Position numbers and translations under genes: made by a program
NCBI GenBank assembly: GCA_944372115.1
Contig: CALVYH010000001.1
Coordinates: 62,001 to 126,000 of the forward strand
Origin: an uncultured Bacilli bacterium
GTDB lineage: Bacteria; Bacillota_I; Bacilli_A; RFN20; CAG-826
DNA length: 64,000 nt
Direction of reading: 5' to 3'
The notes under the pieces: model-generated
What the model was told of the DNA's origin: nothing
Seen by the model: only the letters and a program-made list of their open reading frames with translations
The model's database searches: none
Shown: positions 7,931 through 16,170 of the stretch, piece by piece
How the letters are laid out: every line of letters starts with the position of its first letter
Position numbering within the stretch: the first letter of the stretch is position 1

Positions 7931-9865
7931 ATGGAAAAAAAAGAAATCAATTTAACATATGGTGAATTTATTAAAAAAAGGAGAATTGAGTTAAATCTTT
8001 TACAAATTGATTTAGCATCTTTTTTAAATGTTACTCCTCAAACAATTTCAAAATATGAAAATGATGAATGTGATGTTAGTTTTGATTTAATAGGAAAACT
8101 ATGTAAAATCTTAAAAATTGATGTTAGTAGTTATTTTTATAAAATTAATTCATATGAAAATAAATTAGCCGAAAAATATGGTTTTGATATTAAAAAATTC
8201 ACTTTTAATTTAAAGAATATTAGGAATGAATTACATATAAAACAACAATCTTTAATTGAAAAAGTTAATATTTCATCTTCTCGATATTCAAATATTGAAA
8301 ATGGGAAAAGTTTACCTACCTATGATGAATTTTTAAAACTAGCAACTTTTTTTAATTTAAAAATAGATTATTTTTATTTCGGTTTAAATCAAACCGAAAT
8401 AATTGTTAATGAACTTAATAATAAGAAAGTTGATAATAAGGGAAATTTTTTAAAAAACAAAAATTTAAATTTAATTTTATCTCTTTCTGTTGTTATAAAT
8501 TTAATTTTAGCTATTTCTTTATTAGCAATTATTATTCCAACTGTTAAAAATAATTCTAATGATAATTTAATAGTTGATGATGATAACATTGGAGAAAATA
8601 ATAATCAAGATAACGAAAATAATAACGATGATAATATTTTTAACGATAATGAAGAAAACAATAAACCAAGTGATGAAGAGTTAAATGATAAATATAATGA
8701 TCCTATGATTAACGAAGAAGAACTTTCTAATTTCATTTTTACTTTAAATGAAGATGGATATCATTTAATCTCTTATAAAGGAAGAGAAAAAAATATAACT
8801 ATTCCTTCAATTATTAATAATAAAAAAGTAAGTGTTATTGAATCTTATTGTTTTGCAAATAATTCGCTTATTGAATCGATAAGTTTATCTGAAAATATTT
8901 ATTATATTGAAACTAATGCTTTTTATAATTTATCTTCTTTAAAAACATTAACTTTAAATAGTAATATCGAAACAATAGAAGAAGGTTTTTTAATTAATAC
9001 TCCTTCATTAACTCTTATTAAATTTGATAATGAAAATAATAGTAATGATAAATATAAAATTATTGATAATAGTATTTTTTCATTTGATGAAAAAATACTT
9101 TATTATGCTTTTTTAAATATTAATAATGTATATAAAATAAGAAAAGATATAGAAATAATTGCTTCATATGCATTTAATTGTTCTAATACGATAAAAAATA
9201 TTGATTTTAGCGAAGCAAATTCTTTAAAAACAATAAGTTCTTATTCATTTTTTAAACTTACTAATATAGAAAAATTAACTTTAAATAATAATATTTTAAA
9301 AATTGAAGAAGATGCTTTTTATGATTTAGTTAATTTAAAAGAGCTATATCTACCTTCACTATTAAAAGAAATAGATGGTAATATTATTTCTTATTCTTCA
9401 TTATCTTATTCTTATTTAAATCTTTATTTAGCTGGTAACAATAACTATTTTGAAATTTTTGATAATTCTTTATATTCAAAAGGAAAAAAGATACTTTATA
9501 CATTTATACCTTTAAAAGATATTAGTATTTATACTTTTCCTTCATCCTTAAAAGAAATAACTTCATATTCGATTAATTTAATTAATAATACTTTAAAAGG
9601 TATTGTTTTACCTTCTTCAATCAGAAATATTAATAAATACGCAATATGTGGAAATAAATCTATTGAATTTGTTATTTTAAAAGATGGAATAAGTGGATTA
9701 AATGATTATTCATTTTATTTTAATGATAATATGAATTTATATTTTGAAACTAATAAATCACCTATAAATAGTAGTGATATTTATTCTTTTAAAAGTGGAA
9801 ATAGTTATTTTAAAAATGAATGGTATTTATCAAGTGATAATATTCCAATTTTAAAAGAAAATTAG
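7931..9865 (+). CDS. XRE-type DNA-binding / membrane / BspA-like LRR protein, copy 2
   Basis: 644 residues with the same order as its neighbour: XRE domain at about 9-66 (FIKKRRIELNLLQIDLASFL, then VTPQTISKYEN), a second XRE-like domain at about 88-150 (SSRYSNIENGKSLPT), one membrane helix at about 180-205, an Asn/Asp linker to about 260, then leucine-rich repeats to the end. The ATG comes 6 bases after the first copy's stop with no Shine-Dalgarno, so expression probably depends on the upstream gene. The two copies are alike in layout but clearly diverged in sequence, most in linker and LRR, which suggests an old duplication with different ligands or operators. Ligand and target are unknown. 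Confidence 0.85.
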   Translation: MEKKEINLTYGEFIKKRRIELNLLQIDLASFLNVTPQTISKYENDECDVSFDLIGKLCKILKIDVSSYFYKINSYENKLAEKYGFDIKKFTFNLKNIRNELHIKQQSLIEKVNISSSRYSNIENGKSLPTYDEFLKLATFFNLKIDYFYFGLNQTEIIVNELNNKKVDNKGNFLKNKNLNLILSLSVVINLILAISLLAIIIPTVKNNSNDNLIVDDDNIGENNNQDNENNNDDNIFNDNEENNKPSDEELNDKYNDPMINEEELSNFIFTLNEDGYHLISYKGREKNITIPSIINNKKVSVIESYCFANNSLIESISLSENIYYIETNAFYNLSSLKTLTLNSNIETIEEGFLINTPSLTLIKFDNENNSNDKYKIIDNSIFSFDEKILYYAFLNINNVYKIRKDIEIIASYAFNCSNTIKNIDFSEANSLKTISSYSFFKLTNIEKLTLNNNILKIEEDAFYDLVNLKELYLPSLLKEIDGNIISYSSLSYSYLNLYLAGNNNYFEIFDNSLYSKGKKILYTFIPLKDISIYTFPSSLKEITSYSINLINNTLKGIVLPSSIRNINKYAICGNKSIEFVILKDGISGLNDYSFYFNDNMNLYFETNKSPINSSDIYSFKSGNSYFKNEWYLSSDNIPILKEN

Positions 9866-9899
9866 ACTAATTTCTCATTAATAATATATATATTATTAA

Positions 9900-9928
9900 T
9901 TGTATTTTATATATTTTCATATTAAAAT
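9900..9928 (+). promoter_or_regulatory. Promoter of ftsA
   Basis: -35 TTGTAT (9900-9905), 17-bp spacer, -10 TAAAAT (9923-9928). Transcription should start near 9935, only 3-4 bases before the ATG at 9939. The longer reading from a TTG at 9900 would overlap the -35 and cannot be made from this promoter. Confidence 0.6.
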
Positions 9929-9938
9929 TATAAGCAGT

Positions 9939-11171
9939 ATGGATATAACAGTTGCAGCCGTAGAAATTAAAAATACATCTTTTAAATTATTAATCGGTTA
10001 TTTATATGATAATAAAATTAATGTTCTTTATAAAAGAACATATCCTTTAAGAGTCTCTAATAAAGATGGGGACATTTTTGATTTAACTTCTTTAAGTGAA
10101 GATTTAAAGCAAATTAAAGTAATTTCTGATCCAAAAAAGAGATTAAGAGTTGATATTAATGAAGTAGTCTTAATTCTTCCTCCTTTTGGACTTAAAGTTT
10201 TTTCTAATGAAAAAACTACTAATACAATTTCTAGTGATGGAAGAATTGCTAAAATTGATATCGCAAATGCTTTAAGTATGATTAAAAAAGCAAGAACTAA
10301 TGAACCTAACGATGAAATTGTTGATATTATTCCTTATGTTTTTTCACTTGAAGGAAACAGGGTTTATAAAGATCCACCATTAGGATATTTTTCAAATTCA
10401 CTTTTAGTAAGTGCTCATATTTTTACACTTCCTAAAGTAATGGTTGAAAACTTTAAAAAAGCAATTAGTGATGCTGGAATTTTAATTAAAAGAGTAGTTA
10501 TTGCTCCTTTAGGAGTAAATTCTCTTTTAGAAATTAACAAATCATCTTTTGATAAATATTTACTTGTTGATTATAACAAAGATAACACAACTGTTTCTTT
10601 TTTTGGAAACGGAAGACTTTATGATTCAACTTCATTCCCAAATGGGGGAAATGATATAACTAACGCTATTGCTAATTCTTTTGAAATTTCAATGGATAAA
10701 GCTGAAGAATTAAAGATAATTTACGGACATGATTTAAGAGAAACAAAATTTAATGCTCCAATTTTATCAGTTTTAGGTGATGATGGAATTAAAAGAAAAT
10801 ATAATAAGAACGAACTTGTTCAAGTTGTTGATGAATGTTTAAATAACTGGGATAAATTATTTACAAACTCGATAAATTATTTACTTAAAGACTATGGAAA
10901 TTTAAAAGAGGATATTCCTTTAGTATTTATTGGAAACGGAACTTTACTTAATGGTTTTAAAGAATTTGTCAATCGTTTACATTCTTCTAATCCAATTAAA
11001 TTCTTTACTAACGATTCAATTGGCGCTTTAGAACCTGGTGATATTAACCTTCTTGGTGCGATTGCCTTTACTTCTGTATATAAAGGTTCTTTAGAAGATG
11101 AAACAAAAATCGATATTAAACCTATTGAAAGAAAGGTTGATGAATATCGAGAAGATGAAGATGAATTATAA
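9939..11171 (+). CDS. ftsA: FtsA-like cell-division protein (divergent)
   Basis: 410 residues from ATG 9939. This start puts VAAVEIKNTSFKLLIG in register with the first phosphate motif of FtsA, and the promoter above supports it. The actin/SHS2 fold is recognisable: the middle YLLVDYNKDNTTVSFFGNG matches the second phosphate motif, then FPNGGNDIT, and late FIGNGTLLNGFKEF matches the adenosine motif. Several usual Asp/Gly positions are changed (VEIKNTS where L-D-I-G-T-S is usual; DYNKDNTT where D-I-G-G-G-T-T is usual). The C-terminus ends in an acidic tail (EYREDEDEL) with no amphipathic membrane-targeting helix. It lies 52 bases before ftsZ, the usual partner, which FtsA tethers to the membrane and builds into the division ring. 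Confidence 0.85.
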   Translation: MDITVAAVEIKNTSFKLLIGYLYDNKINVLYKRTYPLRVSNKDGDIFDLTSLSEDLKQIKVISDPKKRLRVDINEVVLILPPFGLKVFSNEKTTNTISSDGRIAKIDIANALSMIKKARTNEPNDEIVDIIPYVFSLEGNRVYKDPPLGYFSNSLLVSAHIFTLPKVMVENFKKAISDAGILIKRVVIAPLGVNSLLEINKSSFDKYLLVDYNKDNTTVSFFGNGRLYDSTSFPNGGNDITNAIANSFEISMDKAEELKIIYGHDLRETKFNAPILSVLGDDGIKRKYNKNELVQVVDECLNNWDKLFTNSINYLLKDYGNLKEDIPLVFIGNGTLLNGFKEFVNRLHSSNPIKFFTNDSIGALEPGDINLLGAIAFTSVYKGSLEDETKIDIKPIERKVDEYREDEDEL

Positions 11172-11223
11172 AAAATATTTACTCATTAAATAGATGAAAA
11201 AAAGATAAAGCGAGGATAAAACT

Positions 11224-12387
11224 ATGATTGATACACATGAATTAGATGGGTTTGAACCTGTAGCAAGAATTATTGTTATAGGTGTTGGCGGAGCTGGAAA
11301 TAACTCCGTTAATAGAATGATTGATGAAGACATTAGAAATGTCGAGTTTTATGTCGCAAATACTGATAAGCAAGCTTTATCTTTATCAAAAGCTCCAAAT
11401 AGAATTATTTTAGGAGAAAATGTCACTGGTGGACTTGGTGTTGGAGGAGATCCTATTGCTGGAAAAGAAGCTGCTGAAGCTTCAAGTGAAGATATTCGTG
11501 AAATAGTTAGAGGCGCTAATATGGTCTTTATTGCTGCTGGAATGGGTGGTGGAACTGGAACTGGTGCTGCACCTGTTATTTCTAGAATTGCAAAAGAAGA
11601 AGGCGCTTTAACTGTTGCTATTGTTACTCGTCCATTTACTTTTGAAGGTAGGAAAAAGGTTGAAGCTAGTGTTCAAGGATTAAATGAATTAAGAGAAAAT
11701 TGTGATTCATTAATCGTTGTTTCTAATGATAAATTATTGATGAGTAGTGGCAATCTTCCAGTAGGAGAAGCATTCTCATTAGCTGATGATGTTTTAGCAA
11801 AAAGTGTAAAAACAGTTACTGATTTAATTTTAATGCCTTCATTTATCAACCTTGATTTTGCTGATGTTAAGGCAACTTTAAAAGATAGTGGCGTTGCTTT
11901 AATTGGTTTTGGTAGCGGACAAGGAGCAAATAATGCTATTGAAGCAGCTGAAAATGCTTTATCTTGTCCATTAATTGAACAATCAATTGATGGTGCTCAA
12001 AAAGCATTATGCCATATTACATGTGGACCAAGAGTTTCTCTTTTAGATTGTCAAACATGTGTTGACCATATGGTTTATAGTTGTGGAGGAAACCTTGATT
12101 TAAAATTTGGTATTAGTGTAAATGATCAACTTGATGATCAAATCATGGTTTCAATTATTGCTGGAGACTTTAATACTGAATTTGATTTCTCTGTTAATCC
12201 AGGTACTAAACTTGATTTATCAGCATTAAGAGAAGAAAAAGAAAGACAACAACAAATGCTTTTTGAAAAGAGTGTTGAACAATCTAAACTTAAAGCTGAT
12301 GAAAGAAATAAAGAAGAAGCAGCAAATAAAGAAAAGGAAGAAGAAGATTCAATTATTCCTGAATTCTTAAATGATACTGATTTTTAA
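11224..12387 (+). CDS. ftsZ: Cell-division GTPase FtsZ
   Basis: 387 residues. Tubulin-like GTPase that polymerises into the division ring. Visible motifs are GVGGAGNNSVNRM at the N-terminus, the GTP-binding signature GGGTGTG at 108-114, and the T7-loop-like NLDFADVKATL with its catalytic Asp. After the core there is a Lys/Glu-rich linker and a C-terminal peptide IPEFLNDTDF that matches the conserved I-P-x-F-L tail used to bind FtsA, SepF or ZapA. The start follows an AAGCGAGGA-like site. A terminator follows directly. Length is normal. Confidence 0.97.
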   Translation: MIDTHELDGFEPVARIIVIGVGGAGNNSVNRMIDEDIRNVEFYVANTDKQALSLSKAPNRIILGENVTGGLGVGGDPIAGKEAAEASSEDIREIVRGANMVFIAAGMGGGTGTGAAPVISRIAKEEGALTVAIVTRPFTFEGRKKVEASVQGLNELRENCDSLIVVSNDKLLMSSGNLPVGEAFSLADDVLAKSVKTVTDLILMPSFINLDFADVKATLKDSGVALIGFGSGQGANNAIEAAENALSCPLIEQSIDGAQKALCHITCGPRVSLLDCQTCVDHMVYSCGGNLDLKFGISVNDQLDDQIMVSIIAGDFNTEFDFSVNPGTKLDLSALREEKERQQQMLFEKSVEQSKLKADERNKEEAANKEKEEEDSIIPEFLNDTDF

Positions 12388-12409
12388 ATAAATAAGAATT
12401 AAATAATAT

Positions 12410-12435
12410 AAAAAGCCTCAAATTTGAGGCTTTTT
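12410..12435 (+). terminator. Bidirectional terminator between ftsZ and converging genes
   Basis: Perfect 26-base palindrome (AAAAAGCCTCAAA followed by TTTGAGGCTTTTT), A run on one side and T run on the other, so it can stop ftsZ and the convergent membrane-protein gene. Confidence 0.88.
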
Positions 12436-12456
12436 AAATTAACAATTAAAGATAAT

Positions 12457-12891
12457 TTATCTAATATACCTAGTTTTAATAACAACTATTATATAAGAAA
12501 GATAAATAATAATATTAAAAAGAATAAATATACCAATAGAAGTAAAACAAACTCCTAATAAATAATTTAAAATTATTAAATAATAAATACCAAAAATTAA
12601 TAATGCTAATCCAATAACTCCTAAAACGAGTGAAACATAAAAAGCAAATTTATTTATTTTCCCATCTCTTTCAAAAGCTAAATTATATAAAGCACTATTA
12701 TTATTTTTAATAGTTTTTATTGAAACAAATGTTTCAATAATTGAAAGAAGTAAACAAATCAGAGTAGAAGCTAAAACGATTAAAGAATCAGTTTCTTGAT
12801 TGGTTAAATTTAAATATAACAAAAAAGCATGAACAGGAATTTGAAGTAAAGAAAATATTAAACTAATAATACGATAAATTCTTAATGACAT
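12457..12891 (-). CDS. Small four-helix membrane protein, unknown
   Basis: 144 residues, not recognised. Four hydrophobic stretches lie near residues 6-26, 38-60, 84-106 and 110-136, with a short polar loop (NLAFERDGKINK) between the second and third. The start has no close ribosome site. It is 27 bases downstream of the GH13 gene on the same strand and probably co-transcribed with it. No functional claim is made. Confidence 0.65.
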   Translation of the reverse strand: MSLRIYRIISLIFSLLQIPVHAFLLYLNLTNQETDSLIVLASTLICLLLSIIETFVSIKTIKNNNSALYNLAFERDGKINKFAFYVSLVLGVIGLALLIFGIYYLIILNYLLGVCFTSIGIFILFNIIIYLSYIIVVIKTRYIR

Positions 12892-12918
12892 ATAATAATA
12901 GTTAAATCCTTTAATTGA

Positions 12919-14229
12919 TTATTTGTTTATCTTTTCACTTTTAAAGAGGAAAAGAGGTTCTTTAACTCGAATTGAATTATTTTCAATAACTACAACTTTA
13001 GAAGTAAAATAATCAACATATGCTCCATTAATTAATCTTTCATCTTTAATTAAACTTCCGTTTGGAGAAGATGAAAGATTAAATAAACCATAAGAATAAG
13101 AATTATCTTTATAATGATTTATAATAGCGAGATTATCTCCTTTAGTTAATAAAACTTCACTAGTTAAAACATCTAAATTTAATTTACCTTTTTTAAAATT
13201 AATTAATGAAATAATAAAATCATACCATTCATTATCAACGCTCATATCAATTAAATCTTTATCAAATAAACTAGGGTGATGATCAGCTTTACTTTCAAGT
13301 CCATTATAAACAAACATTGGTCCTTTCATAAAAATAGGGAAAGCAGCTAAATTTCTCATTACTCTTTTATTTTTAGTTAATTCAATTAAACGAGGTTGAT
13401 CATGATTTTCTAATCCTCTTATTCTTAAAGAAGAAGCAGGATTATAAGCTTCTTCATTATTTAATAAAACTTTATAAATATCTAAATAACGATCATTTTT
13501 TTCTTTTATAAAATTATCAAATGCTTCAACACTGTTATACATATAGCATAAATCAAAACCCAAAGAATAAAGTTCAGCATCACTCAAAGCATTAAAACCG
13601 ATACTTCTAACATAATTATTAAATGAAGCATGAATTGATTCGGCAAGTAAAATAGTTTCTGGATATTCTTTATCAAGCATTTCTTTTAATGCTTGATAAA
13701 ATTTCTTATCGATTAAAGAAGCAACATCAAAACGATATCCATCAACTCCTAAAGAAGAATAGTGACGAATAACATCAACAAGATAAGCTATTAATTCATC
13801 ATTTTTTGTATCAAGATCATAGACATCACTCCAATCTCCAACTTTATTAGCACATTCTCCTTTTTCATTTTTATACATCCATTCATTATGGTTTTTATAA
13901 ATAAATGAATCTCTAGAAGTATGATTGAAAACAATATCAATCATGATTTTCATACCCAATTCATGAGTTTTGTTAATTAATGAAATAAAATCTTCTTCAC
14001 TCCCTAATTCTTCATTAATTGCCATATAATCACTAATTGCATATGGAGAACCTAAACTTCCTTTTCTATTTACTTTTCCAATAGGAGAAATAGGTAAGAG
14101 ATATAAAATATCTACCCCTAAATTTTTAATATAATCTAATTTTTCTTTTAAGGCATTAAATGTACCTTCTTTAGTAAAGTTTCTAACAAAAACTTGATAT
14201 ATAATTTTATTTTTTAATTCATTTTTCAT
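12919..14229 (-). CDS. Cytoplasmic GH13 alpha-amylase family enzyme
   Basis: 436 residues with no signal peptide, so probably acting on maltodextrins inside the cell. The GH13 (beta/alpha)8 motifs are all present: DIVFNHTS (region I), nucleophile Asp168 in GYRFDVAS, acid/base Glu197 in LLAESIHAS and transition-state Asp277 in LENHDQPR. A short C-terminal beta domain follows (about 355-430). The exact specificity (amylase, maltodextrin hydrolase or transglycosylase) cannot be read off. It is divergent from the malQ-like gene at 14390, and both promoters lie in the 160-bp gap. The -10 box ends 8 bases before the ATG, which suggests a leaderless mRNA. Confidence 0.88.
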   Translation of the reverse strand: MKNELKNKIIYQVFVRNFTKEGTFNALKEKLDYIKNLGVDILYLLPISPIGKVNRKGSLGSPYAISDYMAINEELGSEEDFISLINKTHELGMKIMIDIVFNHTSRDSFIYKNHNEWMYKNEKGECANKVGDWSDVYDLDTKNDELIAYLVDVIRHYSSLGVDGYRFDVASLIDKKFYQALKEMLDKEYPETILLAESIHASFNNYVRSIGFNALSDAELYSLGFDLCYMYNSVEAFDNFIKEKNDRYLDIYKVLLNNEEAYNPASSLRIRGLENHDQPRLIELTKNKRVMRNLAAFPIFMKGPMFVYNGLESKADHHPSLFDKDLIDMSVDNEWYDFIISLINFKKGKLNLDVLTSEVLLTKGDNLAIINHYKDNSYSYGLFNLSSSPNGSLIKDERLINGAYVDYFTSKVVVIENNSIRVKEPLFLFKSEKINK

Positions 14230-14237
14230 ACTTTAAT

Positions 14238-14265
14238 ATTTTATTATCTAGTATTAAAAAAACAA
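14238..14265 (-). promoter_or_regulatory. Promoter of cytoplasmic GH13 gene (leaderless)
   Basis: On the minus strand: -35 TTGTTT (14265-14260), 16-bp spacer, -10 TAAAAT (14243-14238), then 8 bases to the ATG at 14229. Transcription should start at or one base before the start codon. Confidence 0.55.
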
Positions 14266-14353
14266 TATCTTTTTTGACACTATTTATAAAGAAATCATTA
14301 TGATAATTGAAATTTTGTGATAAAAAATATTATTTTTGATTATGTTAAATATT

Positions 14354-14382
14354 TTGAAAAGAATATTTTCTTAATATAAAAT
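14354..14382 (+). promoter_or_regulatory. Promoter of pseudo-malQ gene (leaderless)
   Basis: -35 TTGAAA (14354-14359), exact 17-bp spacer, -10 TAAAAT (14377-14382), then 7 bases to the ATG at 14390. The mRNA is predicted to begin at the start codon, and there is no Shine-Dalgarno. Confidence 0.65.
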
Positions 14383-14389
14383 TATAACC

Positions 14390-15922
14390 ATGAATGAAAA
14401 AGAAAGCGGCGTAATTATGCATATAACTTCATTACCATCAAAATATGGTATTGGAGGATTAGGGAAAGAAGCTTATAAATTTATTGATTATATTAAAGAA
14501 TGTGGATTTTCTTATTGGGAAATATTACCTTTAGAAGATGTTGGATTTTCTAATTCGCCATTCCAAGTTATTACTGCTTTTGGATTAAATCCTTTATTAA
14601 TTGATATTGATGATTTAATTGAACAAGGTTTAGTTAATAGTAGAGATTTACAAAATTTAGATTTTGGAGAAAATCCTCGAAAGGTAGATTTTCAAAAAGT
14701 TACTTTATCTAAAGATATTGTCTTTAAAAAAGCATTTAAAAGGTTTGATTTAGAAAATAAAGAGTATCTTGAATTTAAAAAAGATAGTCAAATTTTCAAA
14801 TATTGTTTATTTAAAATAATAAAGCTAAATAATGGCAATAAAGCTTGGTTTGATTATTCATTAGAAGATAGATATTACGATGAAGAAGTAATGGTTCATT
14901 ATTTAAAACATCATAGTAAAGAAATTGAGTATCAATATTTTTTACAATTTGTTTTTATTAAACAATGGAATAAATTGCATGATTATGCTAAAAGTAAAAA
15001 TATTGAAATAATCGGTGATATTCCTCATTTTTTAGGATTTGATAGTGACGAAATGTATTTTAATCCTGAACTTTTTATGGTTGATAAAAGAAATTTAGTT
15101 ACTTATGTTGCGGGCTATCCTGCAGATAATTTTAATTCTCGTGGTCAAAAATGGGGATACCCTCTTTATGATTGGGAATACATGAGACTTAATAATTATA
15201 AATGGTGGAGAAGAAGGCTTTATCGAGCTTCAAGCCTTTACGATAGAGTTAAATTAAATCACTTTAGAGGTTTTAAAGAAGTATATGCAATTCCTTTTAG
15301 AAGTAAAAATCCTAAAAAAGGTGTTTTTATGGATGGACCAGGAATTGAATTTGTCAATTTAATTAAAGAAGAAAATAATTTAATCGCCTCTGGATTAGGA
15401 AATTATTCGTTAAAAATTAGAGATTTTATTAAAGAAAGTGATATTCCTTATAATATTACATTAATTCCAACTCTTTTTGATGATGTTGAAGATATAAGAA
15501 GAATATTGCCTTCAGAAATAGATGAAAATACATATTTTTATTTAGGAAATCATGATAATACACCTATTAAAGTAAAATTGGATGAAATAAGTGAAGTTAA
15601 AAAAGAAGAACTTTTAAAAATTATTAAAGAAGAATGCATTAAATTAAATGTTTCTTTTCTTGAAGATGCTTTTTCTAATTATGATATTGCTTTTAAACTT
15701 ATTGAACTTATTTTTGCTTCAAAAGCAGAACATGTTTCTTTTACTTTTCAAGACTTATTTTTTAAAGGAAAAGAGTCAAGAATGAATCGTCCTTCAACAC
15801 TTTTAGAAGATAACTGGACATATAGATTTTTACCTTTTGAGTTCAATAATGACTTAAAAAATAAAATTTTTTCTTTAAATGATAAATATTGTCGTTTAAA
15901 TGTTAAAAATAATAAAAAATAA
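14390..15922 (+). CDS. GH77 4-alpha-glucanotransferase homologue lacking catalytic residues
   Basis: 510 residues, colinear with the intact MalQ at 16171 (both begin with a G-[IV]-[IL]-x-H-I-[ST]-S-L-P-S-K-Y-G-I-G motif). GH77 enzymes need an Asp nucleophile in R-I-D-H-F-R-G-F, a Glu acid/base in A-E-D-L-G and an Asp in G-T-H-D. Here the first is Asn290 (KLNHFRGF), the second is Ser334 (ASGLGNY) and only Asp389 (GNHDNT) is kept. The active enzyme next door has D291, E334 and D388. The frame is intact with no frameshift, so this is a maintained protein, most likely a non-catalytic glucan-binding or regulatory relative. A promoter with leaderless spacing precedes it and a terminator follows. 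Confidence 0.85.
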   Translation: MNEKESGVIMHITSLPSKYGIGGLGKEAYKFIDYIKECGFSYWEILPLEDVGFSNSPFQVITAFGLNPLLIDIDDLIEQGLVNSRDLQNLDFGENPRKVDFQKVTLSKDIVFKKAFKRFDLENKEYLEFKKDSQIFKYCLFKIIKLNNGNKAWFDYSLEDRYYDEEVMVHYLKHHSKEIEYQYFLQFVFIKQWNKLHDYAKSKNIEIIGDIPHFLGFDSDEMYFNPELFMVDKRNLVTYVAGYPADNFNSRGQKWGYPLYDWEYMRLNNYKWWRRRLYRASSLYDRVKLNHFRGFKEVYAIPFRSKNPKKGVFMDGPGIEFVNLIKEENNLIASGLGNYSLKIRDFIKESDIPYNITLIPTLFDDVEDIRRILPSEIDENTYFYLGNHDNTPIKVKLDEISEVKKEELLKIIKEECIKLNVSFLEDAFSNYDIAFKLIELIFASKAEHVSFTFQDLFFKGKESRMNRPSTLLEDNWTYRFLPFEFNNDLKNKIFSLNDKYCRLNVKNNKK

Positions 15923-15981
15923 TTAATAAAAATAAATTAATGATATTATTGCTAATTTTTAATTGTCATTTAATATTTAAT

Positions 15982-16010
15982 AAATATTCGATAACCATCG
16001 AATATTTTTT
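15982..16010 (+). terminator. Intrinsic terminator after pseudo-malQ
   Basis: 11-bp inverted repeat (15982-15992 with 15997-16007), AACC tetraloop, and a T run to 16010. Confidence 0.82.
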
Positions 16011-16104
16011 AATTTTATGTAAATTTTAATTAAAAATATTGTATTTTTTATCAACAATTGACAAAAATATAAAAATTAATAGATATTATGCTAAAAATTC
16101 ACTC

Positions 16105-16133
16105 TTTACACAATAAAACTTTGAAATTATAAT
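16105..16133 (+). promoter_or_regulatory. Sigma-A promoter of the maltodextrin operon
   Basis: -35 TTTACA (16105-16110), 17-bp spacer, consensus -10 TATAAT (16128-16133). The start of transcription is expected near 16140, inside the overlapping cre site. A perfect TTGACA at 16058-16063 upstream lacks a well-spaced -10 and may be a weaker second promoter. Confidence 0.72.
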
Positions 16134-16146
16134 GAAAGCGCTTACA
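16132..16146 (+). promoter_or_regulatory. cre operator (CcpA / LacI-family site) over the operon start
   Basis: ATGAAAGCGCTTACA fits the catabolite-responsive consensus W-T-G-N-A-A-N-C-G-N-W-N-N-C-W at every position. It overlaps the last bases of the -10 and the predicted start point, a position that normally gives repression. No LacI/GalR-family gene is in the window, so CcpA or a distant maltose regulator must bind it. Confidence 0.78.
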
Positions 16147-16170
16147 GAAATTTTCAAGCAAATTTTATTT

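Noticed and set aside
9900-9938. Longer ftsA start at TTG 9900
   Set aside because: It overlaps the -35 element, and the family start aligns with ATG 9939.
16132-16170. Longer start for malQ at ATG 16132
   Set aside because: The ATG lies in the -10 box and cre site, before the expected transcription start; homology begins at 16171.
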